Shown here one piece after another: positions 26,318 through 35,792 of a stretch of DNA of 52,369 nt (positions within the stretch are counted from its first letter, which is position 1; every line of letters starts with the position of its first letter). The notes under the pieces were generated by a model, which saw only the letters and a list, made by a program, of their open reading frames with translations, ran no database searches and was not told the DNA's origin. A program made the translations under genes and the position numbers. The stretch comes from Gammaproteobacteria bacterium (GTDB lineage Bacteria; Pseudomonadota; Gammaproteobacteria; Pseudomonadales; Azotimanducaceae), in NCBI GenBank assembly GCA_002690865.1, contig NZGG01000016.1, positions 1 to 52,369 on the forward strand, written 5' to 3'.

Positions 26318-27097
26318 ATGTTGAGCAAGAGAATAATAGGATGTCTTGATGTTAGGAATGGTAATCTTGCAAAGAGTGTAAAGTTTGTTGATACCCGAGA
26401 TATTGGCGATCCTATAGAGAAGGCTAAGCAATATTATGACGATGGTTTAGACGAACTTGTTTTTTATGATATTACAGCTTCCAGTGATGAGAGAAATATT
26501 ATGTTGGATGTAGTGGGGCAGGTCGCTCGCCAAGTGTATATTCCTTTGTCTGTCGGGGGAGGAATTCGTTCAATTGATGATGCCCAAAAGTTACTTTGGG
26601 CGGGTGCTGAAAAAATCAATGTTAATTCTGCTGCGGTGATGCGGCCGGCAATTATTGCTGAGTGCGCGCATGCGATTGGAAATCAGAATACGGTACTTTC
26701 CATGGATATCGTTAAAGTGGTTGCTAGTCGAGATCTTCCTAGCGGTTACGAAATCGTTATTAATGGTGGTAGGAAGCGTATGGGTATTGATGCGCTTGAT
26801 TGGGCTCTCAAAGGGGAAGAGCTTGGTGCAGGGGAGCTGGTTATAAACTCCATAGATGCAGATGGCACTCGCGACGGTTATGAGATCGCGCTTACAAGAA
26901 TGATCGCAGAAGCAGTTTCTATCCCGGTAATCGCTTCAGGAGGGGCTGGCAAGCCTGAGCATCTCTATGAGGTTCTAACAGAAGGCTGTGCTGATGCCGC
27001 TCTAGTAGCATCCATGCTGCATTACAATGAGTATAAAGTAAGTGAACTTAAAGCCTATCTGAACGATAGGGGAGTCAAGATGAGGATGCATTACTGA
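26318..27097 (+). CDS. hisF: Imidazole glycerol phosphate synthase, cyclase subunit
   Basis: A 259-residue beta/alpha barrel that forms IGP and AICAR from PRFAR and ammonia. Catalytic Asp11 (CLDV) and Asp130 (LSMD) are present, and the phosphate sites SVGGGIRS and IASGGAGK are intact. The sequence ([41 protein letters not shown]) resembles the type seen in Deltaproteobacteria and similar groups more than the usual gammaproteobacterial HisF (GRVVKGVQF, ADEITFLDITA). That suggests transfer, judged from memory of family sequences. AGGAG lies 8 nt upstream of ATG. It overlaps slyX by 1 nt (TGATG). Confidence 0.92.
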   Translation: MLSKRIIGCLDVRNGNLAKSVKFVDTRDIGDPIEKAKQYYDDGLDELVFYDITASSDERNIMLDVVGQVARQVYIPLSVGGGIRSIDDAQKLLWAGAEKINVNSAAVMRPAIIAECAHAIGNQNTVLSMDIVKVVASRDLPSGYEIVINGGRKRMGIDALDWALKGEELGAGELVINSIDADGTRDGYEIALTRMIAEAVSIPVIASGGAGKPEHLYEVLTEGCADAALVASMLHYNEYKVSELKAYLNDRGVKMRMHY

Positions 27098-27294
27098 TGG
27101 AGTCGAGAATTCAAGATCTTGAAACGAGGCTGACTTTTCAGGAAGATCTTCTGGGAAAATTAGATGATGCATTGGCTAGTCAGCAGAAACAATTGATTGA
27201 TATTAACCAGAGACTAAGCCTTGTTACAGAGCAATTAAAACTGGTCCAGAGAGAGCTGCCTTCTATTCAAGATGAGCGACCCCCTCATTATTGA
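27097..27294 (+). CDS. slyX: SlyX family protein
   Basis: A 65-residue coiled-coil protein with the SlyX pattern: RIQDLETRLTFQEDLLGKLDDAL, QQKQLIDINQRL, then a C-terminal proline-rich DERPPHY. The molecular role of SlyX is not established. It is translationally coupled to hisF by a TGATG overlap, an unusual partner. Confidence 0.9.
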   Translation: MESRIQDLETRLTFQEDLLGKLDDALASQQKQLIDINQRLSLVTEQLKLVQRELPSIQDERPPHY

Positions 27295-27388
27295 AAGATT
27301 AAGACCATCAGATCTCGCTAGCAAGGCTCCATTAGGTTGTGTAACAGCGACAGCTTGGGGCGATAGGTTTCATATAATCAAGATCATC

Positions 27389-27598
27389 CTAGATCTCTGA
27401 TACGTCTTCGGCCTGAAAACCCTTTTCTGTTTCAGACAACCCAAATTCTACTTGTGCCCCTTGTTTAAGGGTTCGATAGCCCTCGCCTTGTATCGATCTA
27501 AAGTGAACAAATACGTCCTCTCCATCTTGTCGCTCTATAAAACCGAATCCTTTGGCGTCGTTAAACCATTTTACGGTGCCAGACTGTCTCTCAGACAT
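27389..27598 (-). CDS. Cold-shock-domain protein (CspA family)
   Basis: A 69-residue single OB-fold RNA/ssDNA-binding protein. RNP1 is KGFGFIER and RNP2 is DVFVHFRSI, preceded by the GTVKWFNDA start. It acts as an RNA chaperone. It lies about 100 bp downstream of valS on the same strand, and a perfect hairpin (27645-27665) sits in its upstream region. Confidence 0.95.
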   Translation of the reverse strand: MSERQSGTVKWFNDAKGFGFIERQDGEDVFVHFRSIQGEGYRTLKQGAQVEFGLSETEKGFQAEDVSEI

Positions 27599-27644
27599 AG
27601 CCCATACCTCTTATTATTATTGAAATATTGGCTCGTCGCCACAC

Positions 27645-27665
27645 ACGCATTAAGACATAATGCGT
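27645..27665. promoter_or_regulatory. Perfect 8-bp hairpin between valS and csp
   Basis: ACGCATTA and TAATGCGT flank a 5-nt spacer (AGACA). It lies 47-67 bp upstream of the cold-shock gene start and 35 bp after the valS stop. No T-run follows on either strand, so it is not a standard terminator. It could be an operator or a leader structure of csp. Confidence 0.4.
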
Positions 27666-27699
27666 TAAGGCTGTCCAATCCCAAACTTAGGTTTTTCTA

Positions 27700-30459
27700 T
27701 TATAAAGAAGCGATTTTTAGTCTCTGCTCTTTAAGTTTTGTAAGTGCAGAATCTATCTCTATTAATTTTTCGCGTTCCTTATTGACTACTTCTAAAGGCG
27801 CCTTACTTATGAAGTTATTATTACCCAATTTTTTCGCTGTCCGCGATTTGTCGTTTATTTTTCGTTCAATCTCCTTATCCAATCTTATAATCTCTAATTC
27901 CTTATTTATTAGACCTTTTAGGGGAACGAGCAATTGCATTTCACCCACTAAATGGGTGGACGAAGGAGGTTGTTTATCTGTTGATTCAGACCATTGAATT
28001 TCTTTGGGCTTGATTAGATATTCAAGTAGCGATTGAAATTCATACAATCTACTTTTGTCCATATCGCTTCCATTCGCAAAAATGATGGGAATTGGTGTAC
28101 TGTGAGGAATATCCATTTCCCCTCTGATATTTCTTGTTCCTGTAACGACTTCTTTTATCCAAGTAATATCCAACTTTGCGCTAGGGTCAATTAAAGTCTG
28201 ATTTAGTGATGGGTAGGGTTGAGACATTATGGTCTTACCTTCGCCACGAATTTTCCCTGGTAGTTTTTGCCAGAGTTCTTCTGTTACGAAAGGTAAGAAC
28301 GGATGAGCTAGCCGTAAGGTCTGTTCTAGAACTGTAATAAGAGTAAATCTTTTTGTCTGAACAAGTTGATTATCAATTTCTGGGTTATTTAAAATAGGCT
28401 TAACTAACTCCAAGTACCAGTCACACAATTCATCCCAGACGAATTCATAAATTGCTTTCGCTGCAAGATCAAAGCGGTACCTATCCATCGCCTGATCTAC
28501 AAGTTGAATAGTATGGTTTAGTTCAGAAACTATCCATTTATCAATGACATCGTTATTTGATACGCCATTTCCGATTTCCCCCTCAATTGTGTTAATGAAG
28601 ACGAAATTAGCCGCATTCCAAAGTTTGTTACAAAAATGTTGATAACCTTCTACACGATTCATATCAAACCGAATAGTACGTGAACGGGTCGCTATTGAAT
28701 AAAAAGTAAATCTAAGTGCATCTGTACCATAGGTCTGTATACCATTTGGAAATTCCCGCTTTGTGTTTTGTGCGATACGTTCCGCCATTTTCGGTTGTAA
28801 GAGATTAGTTGTTCGCTTGACGATAAGATCATCAAGTGAAATCCCATCTATAATATCAAGTGGATCAAGACCATTCCCTTTCGACTTGGATTGTTTTTGC
28901 CCATTAGCATCAGTAACCATTCCTGTTACGTAAACTTTTTTAAACGGTACTTCCTCAACAAATTTGAGGGCCATCATAATCATTCTTGATACCCAGAATG
29001 AGATGATGTCGTGTCCCGTAACCATGACATCGGTTGGATGAAAAGTTTTTAACTCTATAGTTCTATCAGGCCAACCGAGTGTGGAGAAGGTCCAAAGTGA
29101 AGATGAAAACCAAGTATCGAGTACATCTTCGTCCTGTGAGAGGAAGAAGTCATCCTTTAGATGATTATTGTGTCTCACTTCTTCTTCGTCTCGTCCTACG
29201 TAAACCTTACCTTCGTTATCATACCAAGCGGGGATTCTATGGCCCCACCACTGCTGACGAGAGATGCACCAATCTTGAATATCTCTCATCCAAACAAAGA
29301 AGGTATTTTCATAATTTTTCGGTATAAATTCTATTTCCCCCTCTTCCACTTTTTTGATTGCTGGTTCGGCAAGAGGCTTTGTTTTTACGAACCATTGATT
29401 GCTTAGATAGGGTTCAATTATTACGCCAGACCTTTCTCCACGTGGAACCGAAAGCATATGCGCCTCTACCTTTTCGATCATGCCCATGTCTTCCAGGTCC
29501 TTTAGGATTATTTCTCTTGCTTCATACCGATCCAAACCCCAGTATTTTTTTGGTGCTTGTTCGTTTATTGATGCGTCTTCATTGAAAATATTGATAATCT
29601 CTAGACCGTGTCGTTTACCCATATCATAATCATTGAAGTCATGAGCTGGAGTTATTTTTACACAGCCGCTCCCGAATTCTTGATCTACGTATGAATCTGA
29701 GATTATCGGTATAGTTCGTTCTGTAAGCGGAAGTAGTATTGATTTACCCACAAGAGCTTTGTATCTTGGGTCTTCAGGATGCACAGCAATCGCAGTATCC
29801 CCTAGCATTGTTTCTGGTCGGGTTGTTGCTACTACAACGAATTCCTTCGGGTTGTCAGCTAATGGGTAGCGTAGGTGCCATAGATGTCCCTCTTCTTCAT
29901 CGGATGCTACTTCTAGGTCAGAAATTGAGGTCTTCAATACAGGATCCCAGTTCACCAAACGTTTGCCTCGGTATATTAGTCCCTCTTCATAAAGACTCAC
30001 GAAGACTTCTAGCACAGCGCGGGAGAGACCCTCGTCAAGAGTAAACCGTTCCGTTTCCCAATTAAGAGATGCACCTAAACGTCGCAATTGTTCGGATATA
30101 GTGTTTCCCGATTTTTCCTTCCATTCCCAAATTTTTCCAACAAATTTTTCCCTCCCAAGGTCACTTGGCTTGATCTTCTCTGCAGCTAATTGTTCAGTAA
30201 CGATAAGTTGGGTGGCTATGCCAGCATGATCTGTTCCCATTTGCCATAGTGTGTTGTTGCCCTTCATGCGACGATATCTGATCAGCGAGTCAACGAGGCT
30301 GTGCTGGAAAGCATGTCCCATATGCAATGTGCCAGTGACATTTGGTGGTGGAATAGCAATAGAGAAAGGGGTGCCATCGCCGCTGGGCGCAAAGCGATTA
30401 GCCTGCTCCCAACGTTGGTACCACTTTTCTTCAAAGTTTTTTGGTTGATATTTATCCAT
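27700..30459 (-). CDS. valS: Valyl-tRNA synthetase
   Basis: A 919-residue class Ia synthetase charging tRNA-Val. The HIGH-type motif is HMGH in PNVTGTLHMGHAF (~residues 38-50), and the KMSKS-type motif is KQSKSKGNGLDP (~520). The CP1 editing domain is present (ATTRPETMLGDTAIAVHPED, CVKITPAHDFNDYDMG), and the C-terminal coiled-coil arm carries Lys/Arg-rich heptads (~845-919). Length is normal. It closes the pepA-holC-valS cluster known from other gammaproteobacteria. Confidence 0.97.
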   Translation of the reverse strand: MDKYQPKNFEEKWYQRWEQANRFAPSGDGTPFSIAIPPPNVTGTLHMGHAFQHSLVDSLIRYRRMKGNNTLWQMGTDHAGIATQLIVTEQLAAEKIKPSDLGREKFVGKIWEWKEKSGNTISEQLRRLGASLNWETERFTLDEGLSRAVLEVFVSLYEEGLIYRGKRLVNWDPVLKTSISDLEVASDEEEGHLWHLRYPLADNPKEFVVVATTRPETMLGDTAIAVHPEDPRYKALVGKSILLPLTERTIPIISDSYVDQEFGSGCVKITPAHDFNDYDMGKRHGLEIINIFNEDASINEQAPKKYWGLDRYEAREIILKDLEDMGMIEKVEAHMLSVPRGERSGVIIEPYLSNQWFVKTKPLAEPAIKKVEEGEIEFIPKNYENTFFVWMRDIQDWCISRQQWWGHRIPAWYDNEGKVYVGRDEEEVRHNNHLKDDFFLSQDEDVLDTWFSSSLWTFSTLGWPDRTIELKTFHPTDVMVTGHDIISFWVSRMIMMALKFVEEVPFKKVYVTGMVTDANGQKQSKSKGNGLDPLDIIDGISLDDLIVKRTTNLLQPKMAERIAQNTKREFPNGIQTYGTDALRFTFYSIATRSRTIRFDMNRVEGYQHFCNKLWNAANFVFINTIEGEIGNGVSNNDVIDKWIVSELNHTIQLVDQAMDRYRFDLAAKAIYEFVWDELCDWYLELVKPILNNPEIDNQLVQTKRFTLITVLEQTLRLAHPFLPFVTEELWQKLPGKIRGEGKTIMSQPYPSLNQTLIDPSAKLDITWIKEVVTGTRNIRGEMDIPHSTPIPIIFANGSDMDKSRLYEFQSLLEYLIKPKEIQWSESTDKQPPSSTHLVGEMQLLVPLKGLINKELEIIRLDKEIERKINDKSRTAKKLGNNNFISKAPLEVVNKEREKLIEIDSALTKLKEQRLKIASL

Positions 30460-30495
30460 GGCAGTTGGAACCTAGAGCGAAGACATGATTATACC

Positions 30496-30740
30496 TTAAC
30501 GTTGATTCTTGTCAGTTTCTCGTTCGAGATCTTTCAAAATTGATTTTAACTGGCTAGTAAGTTCCTCACGTAGTCCTCTATCTAGTAATTTTGAGTGTTC
30601 TGGCGCCAAATTATCGAATACCCTTAATTTGCCTGCATGCAACACTTGTTCACCAGTCTCTATAGAGTCAAAGAGGTCTAGATTGCCATGGTTATTGAAG
30701 ACTTGTGAACTTGGCTTTCTGATGCTTCTTTTTTAACCAT
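30496..30740 (-). CDS. Small conserved-position gene between holC and valS; one-base frame change
   Basis: An ATG at 30740 overlaps the holC stop (ATGGTTAA) and opens a short frame (MVKKEASESQ...) that ends in TAG after 20 codons. The adjacent -1 frame has no ATG but runs open to TAA 30498-30496. It encodes a sensible charged protein with LDLFDSIETGEQVLHAGKLR in the middle and RGLREELTSQLKSILKDLER at the end, like the small uncharacterised protein found between holC and valS in pseudomonads. Joining both needs one -1 shift, for example at the A6 run (30734-30729). It is either a frameshifted gene, a slippage-translated one, or one with a non-ATG start. Confidence 0.5.
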
Positions 30741-31164
30741 CCTGTTTTCCTTTTATTTGATGGTACTCGAGTTGATATCCGCGGTCTTGATAGAAACGAT
30801 AGTTCTCTCGGGCACGTTCTCGACTCTCATGATCGAGAGGTACTATTTCCGCAACTCGTTCGAACTGTGAGAAAAAATTCGGAATTTCTTCTGAGAGATT
30901 TACCAAAACATCATGATGATCTTCAGGTACAACATGGGCGCTAATTTTAATTCTTGCGCTGCCTGATTTAGTGTACATCTCATGTGGAAGAAATCGAGCA
31001 TCTTCCCATGACCAAAGAAGCTTATCCAACTCTCCAGCGACAGCCTCCTGCCCTGTATACACATGCACTCGATGACCCCGTTTATAAATCATATTCACAA
31101 GACGGCATGCAAATCCCATGACAGTTTCTTCAATACCAACTTGATAGAAATTAATTCGAGTCAT
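30733..31164 (-). CDS. holC: DNA polymerase III chi subunit
   Basis: A 143-residue clamp-loader accessory protein that links psi to SSB. Family hallmarks are MTRINFYQV at the start, the ACRLVNMIYKRGHRVHVYTG region, LLWSWEDARFLPHEM, and VPLDHESRERARENYRFYQDRGYQLEYHQIK at the end. The start overlaps the pepA stop by 4 nt (ATGA). Its psi partner is probably the gene at 7681-8205. Confidence 0.95.
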   Translation of the reverse strand: MTRINFYQVGIEETVMGFACRLVNMIYKRGHRVHVYTGQEAVAGELDKLLWSWEDARFLPHEMYTKSGSARIKISAHVVPEDHHDVLVNLSEEIPNFFSQFERVAEIVPLDHESRERARENYRFYQDRGYQLEYHQIKGKQDG

Positions 31165-32645
31165 ATTCGGTCATATAAATATTGAGATAAAAGCGCTATC
31201 GGTCTTCCCGTGTAACCTTTATTAGGTCCAGACCCTTGAAAAGCTGTACCTGCTATATCTAGATGCGCCCAGCGATAACTTTTTGCAAATCGTGCTAAGT
31301 AACAAGCGGCGGTGATACTACCGGCCTCTTTCCCTCCAATGTTTGCCATATCAGCAAAAGCACTGGCAATTTGAGGTTGATAATCCTCCCAGATTGGTAA
31401 CTGCCAAGCTCGGTCAAATGCAAATTCACCAGCATTTAGTATTTGGTCTGCAAGCTCGTCATTATTAGAAAAAAGTCCTGTAGCTACTGAGCCAAGGCTA
31501 GTGATAATAGCTCCCGTTAATGTAGCGATATCGATAACGCTAGCGGGCCTATATCTACTAATGTAGGTTAAGGCATCGCATAAAACAAGACGTCCCTCTG
31601 CATCGGTATTTAGAATCTCGACGGTTTGTCCCGACATTGTTTTGACGATATCGCCGGGACGGGTAGCTCTCCCTGAGGGCATATTTTCTGCTGCTGCTAG
31701 CACTCCGATAATATTGATAGGTAGCTTTTGTTCTGCGACGCAACTCAGCGTTCCTAAGACGCTAGCAGCACCGCTCATATCGTATATCATCTCGTGCATT
31801 GATGGTGCTGACTTAAGACTAATTCCCCCGGTATCAAATGTGATGCCTTTTCCTATAAGAACATGGGGCTGTTGAGCTTTATTAGCACCTCGATAGTTAA
31901 TAATGATGAGTTTTCCTGGTTCATCACTACCTTGACTAACAGCCAGGAATGCCCCCATACCAAGCTTCTTCATATCTTTTTCTTCGAGAATCGAAAGAGA
32001 CAGGTCGGCATTACCTTTGCATAGTTGTCTCGCTTTTTTTGCGAGATAGGTAGGAGTGCAAATATTACCTGGCGCATTTGCAACATTTTTTGCTAAGTGC
32101 ATGCCTTGCGCCAAGGCTTTGCCCCGTTTAATACCTGCTTTAATAGCAACTAAAGATGGTCTATCACATAGAAATTCAATCTGATTTAACGTTCGCTCAA
32201 TATTTGATGTTCCTTTCATTTCGATATATTCGTAAGTACCTGCCTCAAAGTATTCAATGGCACGCTCTATAAGCCAGTCGAGACTCTTATCCTCACATTT
32301 GATATTGCTAATACAAATTGAAGCATTTTTGATTGGTAGGGACTTGAGCACATTAATAAGCTTCTTTAGGATTAATATAAACTTTATGGTACTTAAGTCT
32401 CCTTTAGGCCCTACATTCACTAGGAGGATACGTTGAATATTACAATTTGCTATGTCATGCAGTAAAACAGTGTCGCCTGGTTTGTTTTTTAGGTCCCCAC
32501 GTTTTAGCACCCTAGCGATTTGACCGTTGCTGATTTGGTTTAAATTCGCGGCAGGTTCCGACATTTCGAGAGAATCATGAATAGGTACTACGATACACTG
32601 GACTTTATTTTTCCCCAGATCCCCAGATCGGGTGACATACTTCAT
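31161..32645 (-). CDS. pepA: Leucyl (cytosol) aminopeptidase, PepA type
   Basis: A 494-residue M17 two-metal peptidase that also acts as a DNA-binding protein in E. coli. The metal and active-site segments are intact: LIGKGITFDTGGISLK, YDMSGAASVLG, and the signature NTDAEGRLVLCDALTY. The N-terminal regulatory domain (~1-160) is more divergent. It is divergent from lptF across 75 bp, as in E. coli and Pseudomonas, and overlaps holC. Confidence 0.96.
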   Translation of the reverse strand: MKYVTRSGDLGKNKVQCIVVPIHDSLEMSEPAANLNQISNGQIARVLKRGDLKNKPGDTVLLHDIANCNIQRILLVNVGPKGDLSTIKFILILKKLINVLKSLPIKNASICISNIKCEDKSLDWLIERAIEYFEAGTYEYIEMKGTSNIERTLNQIEFLCDRPSLVAIKAGIKRGKALAQGMHLAKNVANAPGNICTPTYLAKKARQLCKGNADLSLSILEEKDMKKLGMGAFLAVSQGSDEPGKLIIINYRGANKAQQPHVLIGKGITFDTGGISLKSAPSMHEMIYDMSGAASVLGTLSCVAEQKLPINIIGVLAAAENMPSGRATRPGDIVKTMSGQTVEILNTDAEGRLVLCDALTYISRYRPASVIDIATLTGAIITSLGSVATGLFSNNDELADQILNAGEFAFDRAWQLPIWEDYQPQIASAFADMANIGGKEAGSITAACYLARFAKSYRWAHLDIAGTAFQGSGPNKGYTGRPIALLSQYLYDRI

Positions 32646-32720
32646 ATTGACTCCAACACGCTAGCTTGTGAAAGGGTAATATAGCCTTTTACGAAGCGTG
32701 TGGCACGCGGTGAGATAGTA

Positions 32721-33797
32721 GTGACTCTTTATAAATATTTTGTGAAAGATGTTCTTTTTACACTTACGGCTATGATCGCAGTGGTGTTAGTGATTTCTAT
32801 GGGATGGCGCTTTAGCGGATATCTTGATCAGGCGGCTGTGGGAACAATCTCTAGTGATGTCTTGCTTCTATTGATTGGTTACAGATTGCCTAGTTTCCTT
32901 GAAATTATACTCCCAATTAGTTTCTTTTTTGCTCTGATGTTGGTTCTTGGGAGAATGCACGCAGATAATGAAATAATTATTATGAATTCGTGTGGGATTG
33001 GTCCAGTTAAGCTTATGTTTTTTGTAATGTCACTTGCTTTTTTTGTTATGGTTATAACGGCAGTGGTATCCCTTTGGCTTAAACCAGAGGGTGAATTGCG
33101 TACCCAGTTGCTTATGACTGATCAGCTAAACCAAACAGAGTTTGATACCCTTGCACCTGGTCGATTTCAAACTATAAGAACTGGAAAGCGCGTCACATAC
33201 ACAGAAAAGCTGAATGAATCAGAGCGACTAGAAAATATTTTTATGTCAACTTATGAAAGTGCTGAAGTTGCTGGTTTACAAACCGTGACTACGATGGTTG
33301 CTGAAAGCGGGCAGTCTCAACTAGACGAATTTGGGAACCGATATTTAGTACTTGAAAATGGGGTTCGATATACGGGGCAAGCCGGCACTCATGACTATCA
33401 AGTCATTAAATATGAAGTCTATGGTCAGATGATTGCAGAGGAGAAAGAACGACACCGAATAGAACGTCTGGCTGGAATACCGACTTCTAAGCTAATTCTT
33501 GCAACAGAGGCAAAATATTTATCGGAACTACACTGGCGGATTGCTGTGATTATTATGATTCCAATTCTGGGGTTGATCGCCCTACCTTTGAGTAAAGTAA
33601 ACCCGCGTCAAGGAAGATTAAGTAAACTTGTACCCGGTATGTTTCTATGCTTCTTATACGTTGGTCTACTTGCAGCAGCTAAAACAAGTCTCCAAAGAGA
33701 GGATATCCCTATTTTTCTTGGCCTATGGTGGATACATGTCTTTTTTTTGCTGGTCGCTCTTGCGATCCCAAAAGCGTTAATGATACCCCCTCGATAG
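32721..33797 (+). CDS. lptF: LPS export ABC permease LptF
   Basis: A 358-residue inner-membrane permease of the LptB2FG complex, which extracts lipopolysaccharide towards LptC. Helices lie at ~10-120 and ~265-355, flanking a periplasmic beta-jellyroll (LAPGRFQTIRTGKRVTYTEKL, NIFMSTYES). The GTG at 32721 is preferred over GTG 32700 because GGTGAG lies 6 nt upstream and the N-terminus then reads TLYKYFVKDVLFTL, as in the family. The next gene is lptG, 16 bp downstream. Confidence 0.94.
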   Translation: MTLYKYFVKDVLFTLTAMIAVVLVISMGWRFSGYLDQAAVGTISSDVLLLLIGYRLPSFLEIILPISFFFALMLVLGRMHADNEIIIMNSCGIGPVKLMFFVMSLAFFVMVITAVVSLWLKPEGELRTQLLMTDQLNQTEFDTLAPGRFQTIRTGKRVTYTEKLNESERLENIFMSTYESAEVAGLQTVTTMVAESGQSQLDEFGNRYLVLENGVRYTGQAGTHDYQVIKYEVYGQMIAEEKERHRIERLAGIPTSKLILATEAKYLSELHWRIAVIIMIPILGLIALPLSKVNPRQGRLSKLVPGMFLCFLYVGLLAAAKTSLQREDIPIFLGLWWIHVFFLLVALAIPKALMIPPR

Positions 33798-33813
33798 CTG
33801 CAGATGATTAGCT

Positions 33814-34890
33814 ATGAACCGTATAGATAGATATATATCTACTACTGTCGCCACGGCGATGGGCCTAGCGGTTATAGCGTTGCTTGGACTCTTCGTTGTT
33901 TTAACTTTGATTGAGCAGGTTCAGAGTATTGTAAATGAATATACTATTTTAAATGTGCTCCGCTTCGTCCTATATAGTTTGCCGAGAATGTTGTACGAGG
34001 TGGTTCCGTATGCAGCGCTTATTGGTTGTCTGGCGGGACTTGGCTTACTAGCTAGTAGTAGTGAAATTTTGGTGATGAGATCATCAGGAATATCAACATT
34101 TTCAATTGCTTGGAGCGTGCTGAAGCCCGCACTAATTTTGGCGTTTATTGGCATGTTAGTGGGAGAATTTCTATTGCCTGATTTCGAGAGGATGGCGCGC
34201 GCTGATCGTGTTCAGGCAAAAACAGACCTTGTAGGCATTACAGAAAGAGGAGGTTTTTGGTATCGCGAGAATGATGTTTATATGCATTTTGATGTTGTTG
34301 GACAGAGAGGGGTCTTGCAAGGTGTCTCGCTATATTATTTCCAAGAAAAAGAAATGATCAGGTCGCTCTTTGCTCGACGAGGCGTTTATCATGATATTAG
34401 AGATGGAGAGGATTATTGGCTTTTAGAGACGGTAACCTTCTCGGACTTTAGTGGCACCGATGTTAAAGCGGGGACACTTCCCAGTTTTGAATGGCGGACG
34501 TCATTGACCCCCAATTTGATTAGCGGGGAGATTGTTGTTCAACCAGATAAAATGTCTATCAGGGAGCTCAAAGAAAAGATTGAGTATATGACCAAACAGG
34601 GGCTTGAAAGTAAAAAATTTGAATTAGGTTTATGGGAAAAAATTTTTCAGCCAATTGCAACTATAAGCCTTGTACTGATTGGTATTTCTTTTATTTTTGG
34701 TCCCTTGCGTGATTCCTCTATGGGTACGCGTATTCTGGCAGGTATCATCGTAGGGATTGCTTTCAAATTTTTCCAGAATCTGATCTCGCCTGCTAGTTTA
34801 GTTTTTAATTTCCCGCCAATAATTGCAGTCTTGTCTCCAATTAGCTTATGTCTCTTACTTGGTATGTATTTATTAAGGCGTTCTGGTTAG
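33814..34890 (+). CDS. lptG: LPS export ABC permease LptG
   Basis: A 358-residue partner of LptF. It starts MNRIDRYISTTVATAMG, with helices at ~10-120 and ~275-355 around a periplasmic jellyroll domain. RSSGISTFSIAWSVLKPAL is the cytoplasmic coupling-helix region contacting LptB. The family terminal FGPLRDSSMGTRILAGI is present. The stop codon overlaps the 3' end of the convergent RDD gene by 4 bp. Confidence 0.95.
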   Translation: MNRIDRYISTTVATAMGLAVIALLGLFVVLTLIEQVQSIVNEYTILNVLRFVLYSLPRMLYEVVPYAALIGCLAGLGLLASSSEILVMRSSGISTFSIAWSVLKPALILAFIGMLVGEFLLPDFERMARADRVQAKTDLVGITERGGFWYRENDVYMHFDVVGQRGVLQGVSLYYFQEKEMIRSLFARRGVYHDIRDGEDYWLLETVTFSDFSGTDVKAGTLPSFEWRTSLTPNLISGEIVVQPDKMSIRELKEKIEYMTKQGLESKKFELGLWEKIFQPIATISLVLIGISFIFGPLRDSSMGTRILAGIIVGIAFKFFQNLISPASLVFNFPPIIAVLSPISLCLLLGMYLLRRSG

Positions 34891-35321
34891 TCCTTGATTT
34901 TCTGTGATAGATAAGGTCTTTTACCTAAGTAGATTACTCGGGTTCCTGAGGCCATGTCATACCATGCTAACCGCTCCTTATTAAAAAATATCCAAAGAAA
35001 ACCTAGACCTATCGGAATCAGGAAAATTGTTGCGTAAAAAAAACGAACCAAGCAGTTATTGATGGTTAAAAGCTTATTTTCTTGGTTCACTGTACGAATG
35101 TTCCATACTTGCATACCGAGGGTCTGACCTTTAAAACTCCAGAAATAGATATAAAAAATTGCTACCTCTAGGTAGAGAAAAATCTGATATACCAATCCTT
35201 TGATTTCCTTTCCATCGACCAACAGGGCCACAATAAGCGTAGTACTAATCATCCAAATAGCTATGATTAAAAATGTATCGTAAATGAGCGCTGCGAACCT
35301 CCGCATAAAGCTAGCGTTCAT
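34887..35321 (-). CDS. RDD-family membrane protein
   Basis: A 144-residue protein with three membrane helices. The family signature RRFAALIYDTFLI opens the chain, followed by the middle QTLGMQVWNIRTVN motif. RDD proteins are small membrane proteins mostly without a defined role; some have been linked to sodium/proton antiport. It is the usual neighbour of lptG in several gammaproteobacteria. Confidence 0.9.
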   Translation of the reverse strand: MNASFMRRFAALIYDTFLIIAIWMISTTLIVALLVDGKEIKGLVYQIFLYLEVAIFYIYFWSFKGQTLGMQVWNIRTVNQENKLLTINNCLVRFFYATIFLIPIGLGFLWIFFNKERLAWYDMASGTRVIYLGKRPYLSQKIKD

Positions 35322-35387
35322 ATGAACATGAGATTTACGAGGTTTATTAAAGCTTTCATTTTCTGCTGAACTTTGACTAGAGATTTG

Positions 35388-35792
35388 CTACTCCATAAAT
35401 ATTTTCATGAATTTAGCATGAGTTTCTGCAATCAATTGGCGATTATCTTTTCGGAGCATTTTCCCTTCCAGGAGCGCGATTCGGGACTTCTCTTTTACGC
35501 ACTTCCCTTCTAAAAAGACGCGTGTACCAATTGCGAGGGGATTTTTATATCTGATTTCGCACGCTGCTGTAAAAGCTCTTACTCCTCTTAGAAATAACCA
35601 GTTGGCCATCACATCATCTAACACACTATAGACAATGCCGCCATGTGTTACTCCATCGTACCCACAATGTTCCTCTTCTGGGGTAAATTCGCTCTTGCAA
35701 ATTTCATCCTCCATTCTAAACATTAATTTTAACCCAATAGAATTGTTAGGTCCGCAAACGAAACAATGGTTAGCGTCGGATCGTAAATTCAT
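35388..35792 (-). CDS. PaaI-type hotdog thioesterase
   Basis: A 134-residue acyl-CoA thioesterase-like hotdog protein. CFVCGPNNSIGLKL at the N-terminus and HCGYDGVTHGGIVYSVLDDVMANWLF (~residues 42-67) contain the HGG(I) active-site helix of the family. Substrate unknown. No Shine-Dalgarno is seen before ATG 35792. It is on the same strand as, and 66 bp upstream of, the RDD gene. Confidence 0.88.
   Translation of the reverse strand: MNLRSDANHCFVCGPNNSIGLKLMFRMEDEICKSEFTPEEEHCGYDGVTHGGIVYSVLDDVMANWLFLRGVRAFTAACEIRYKNPLAIGTRVFLEGKCVKEKSRIALLEGKMLRKDNRQLIAETHAKFMKIFME

Noticed and set aside
27272-27400. 42-codon frame after slyX overlapping the end of csp
   Set aside because: There is no Shine-Dalgarno or known family, and it overlaps two real genes.
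27645-27665. Hairpin as the valS terminator
   Set aside because: No T-run follows on either strand; kept as a possible regulatory element instead.
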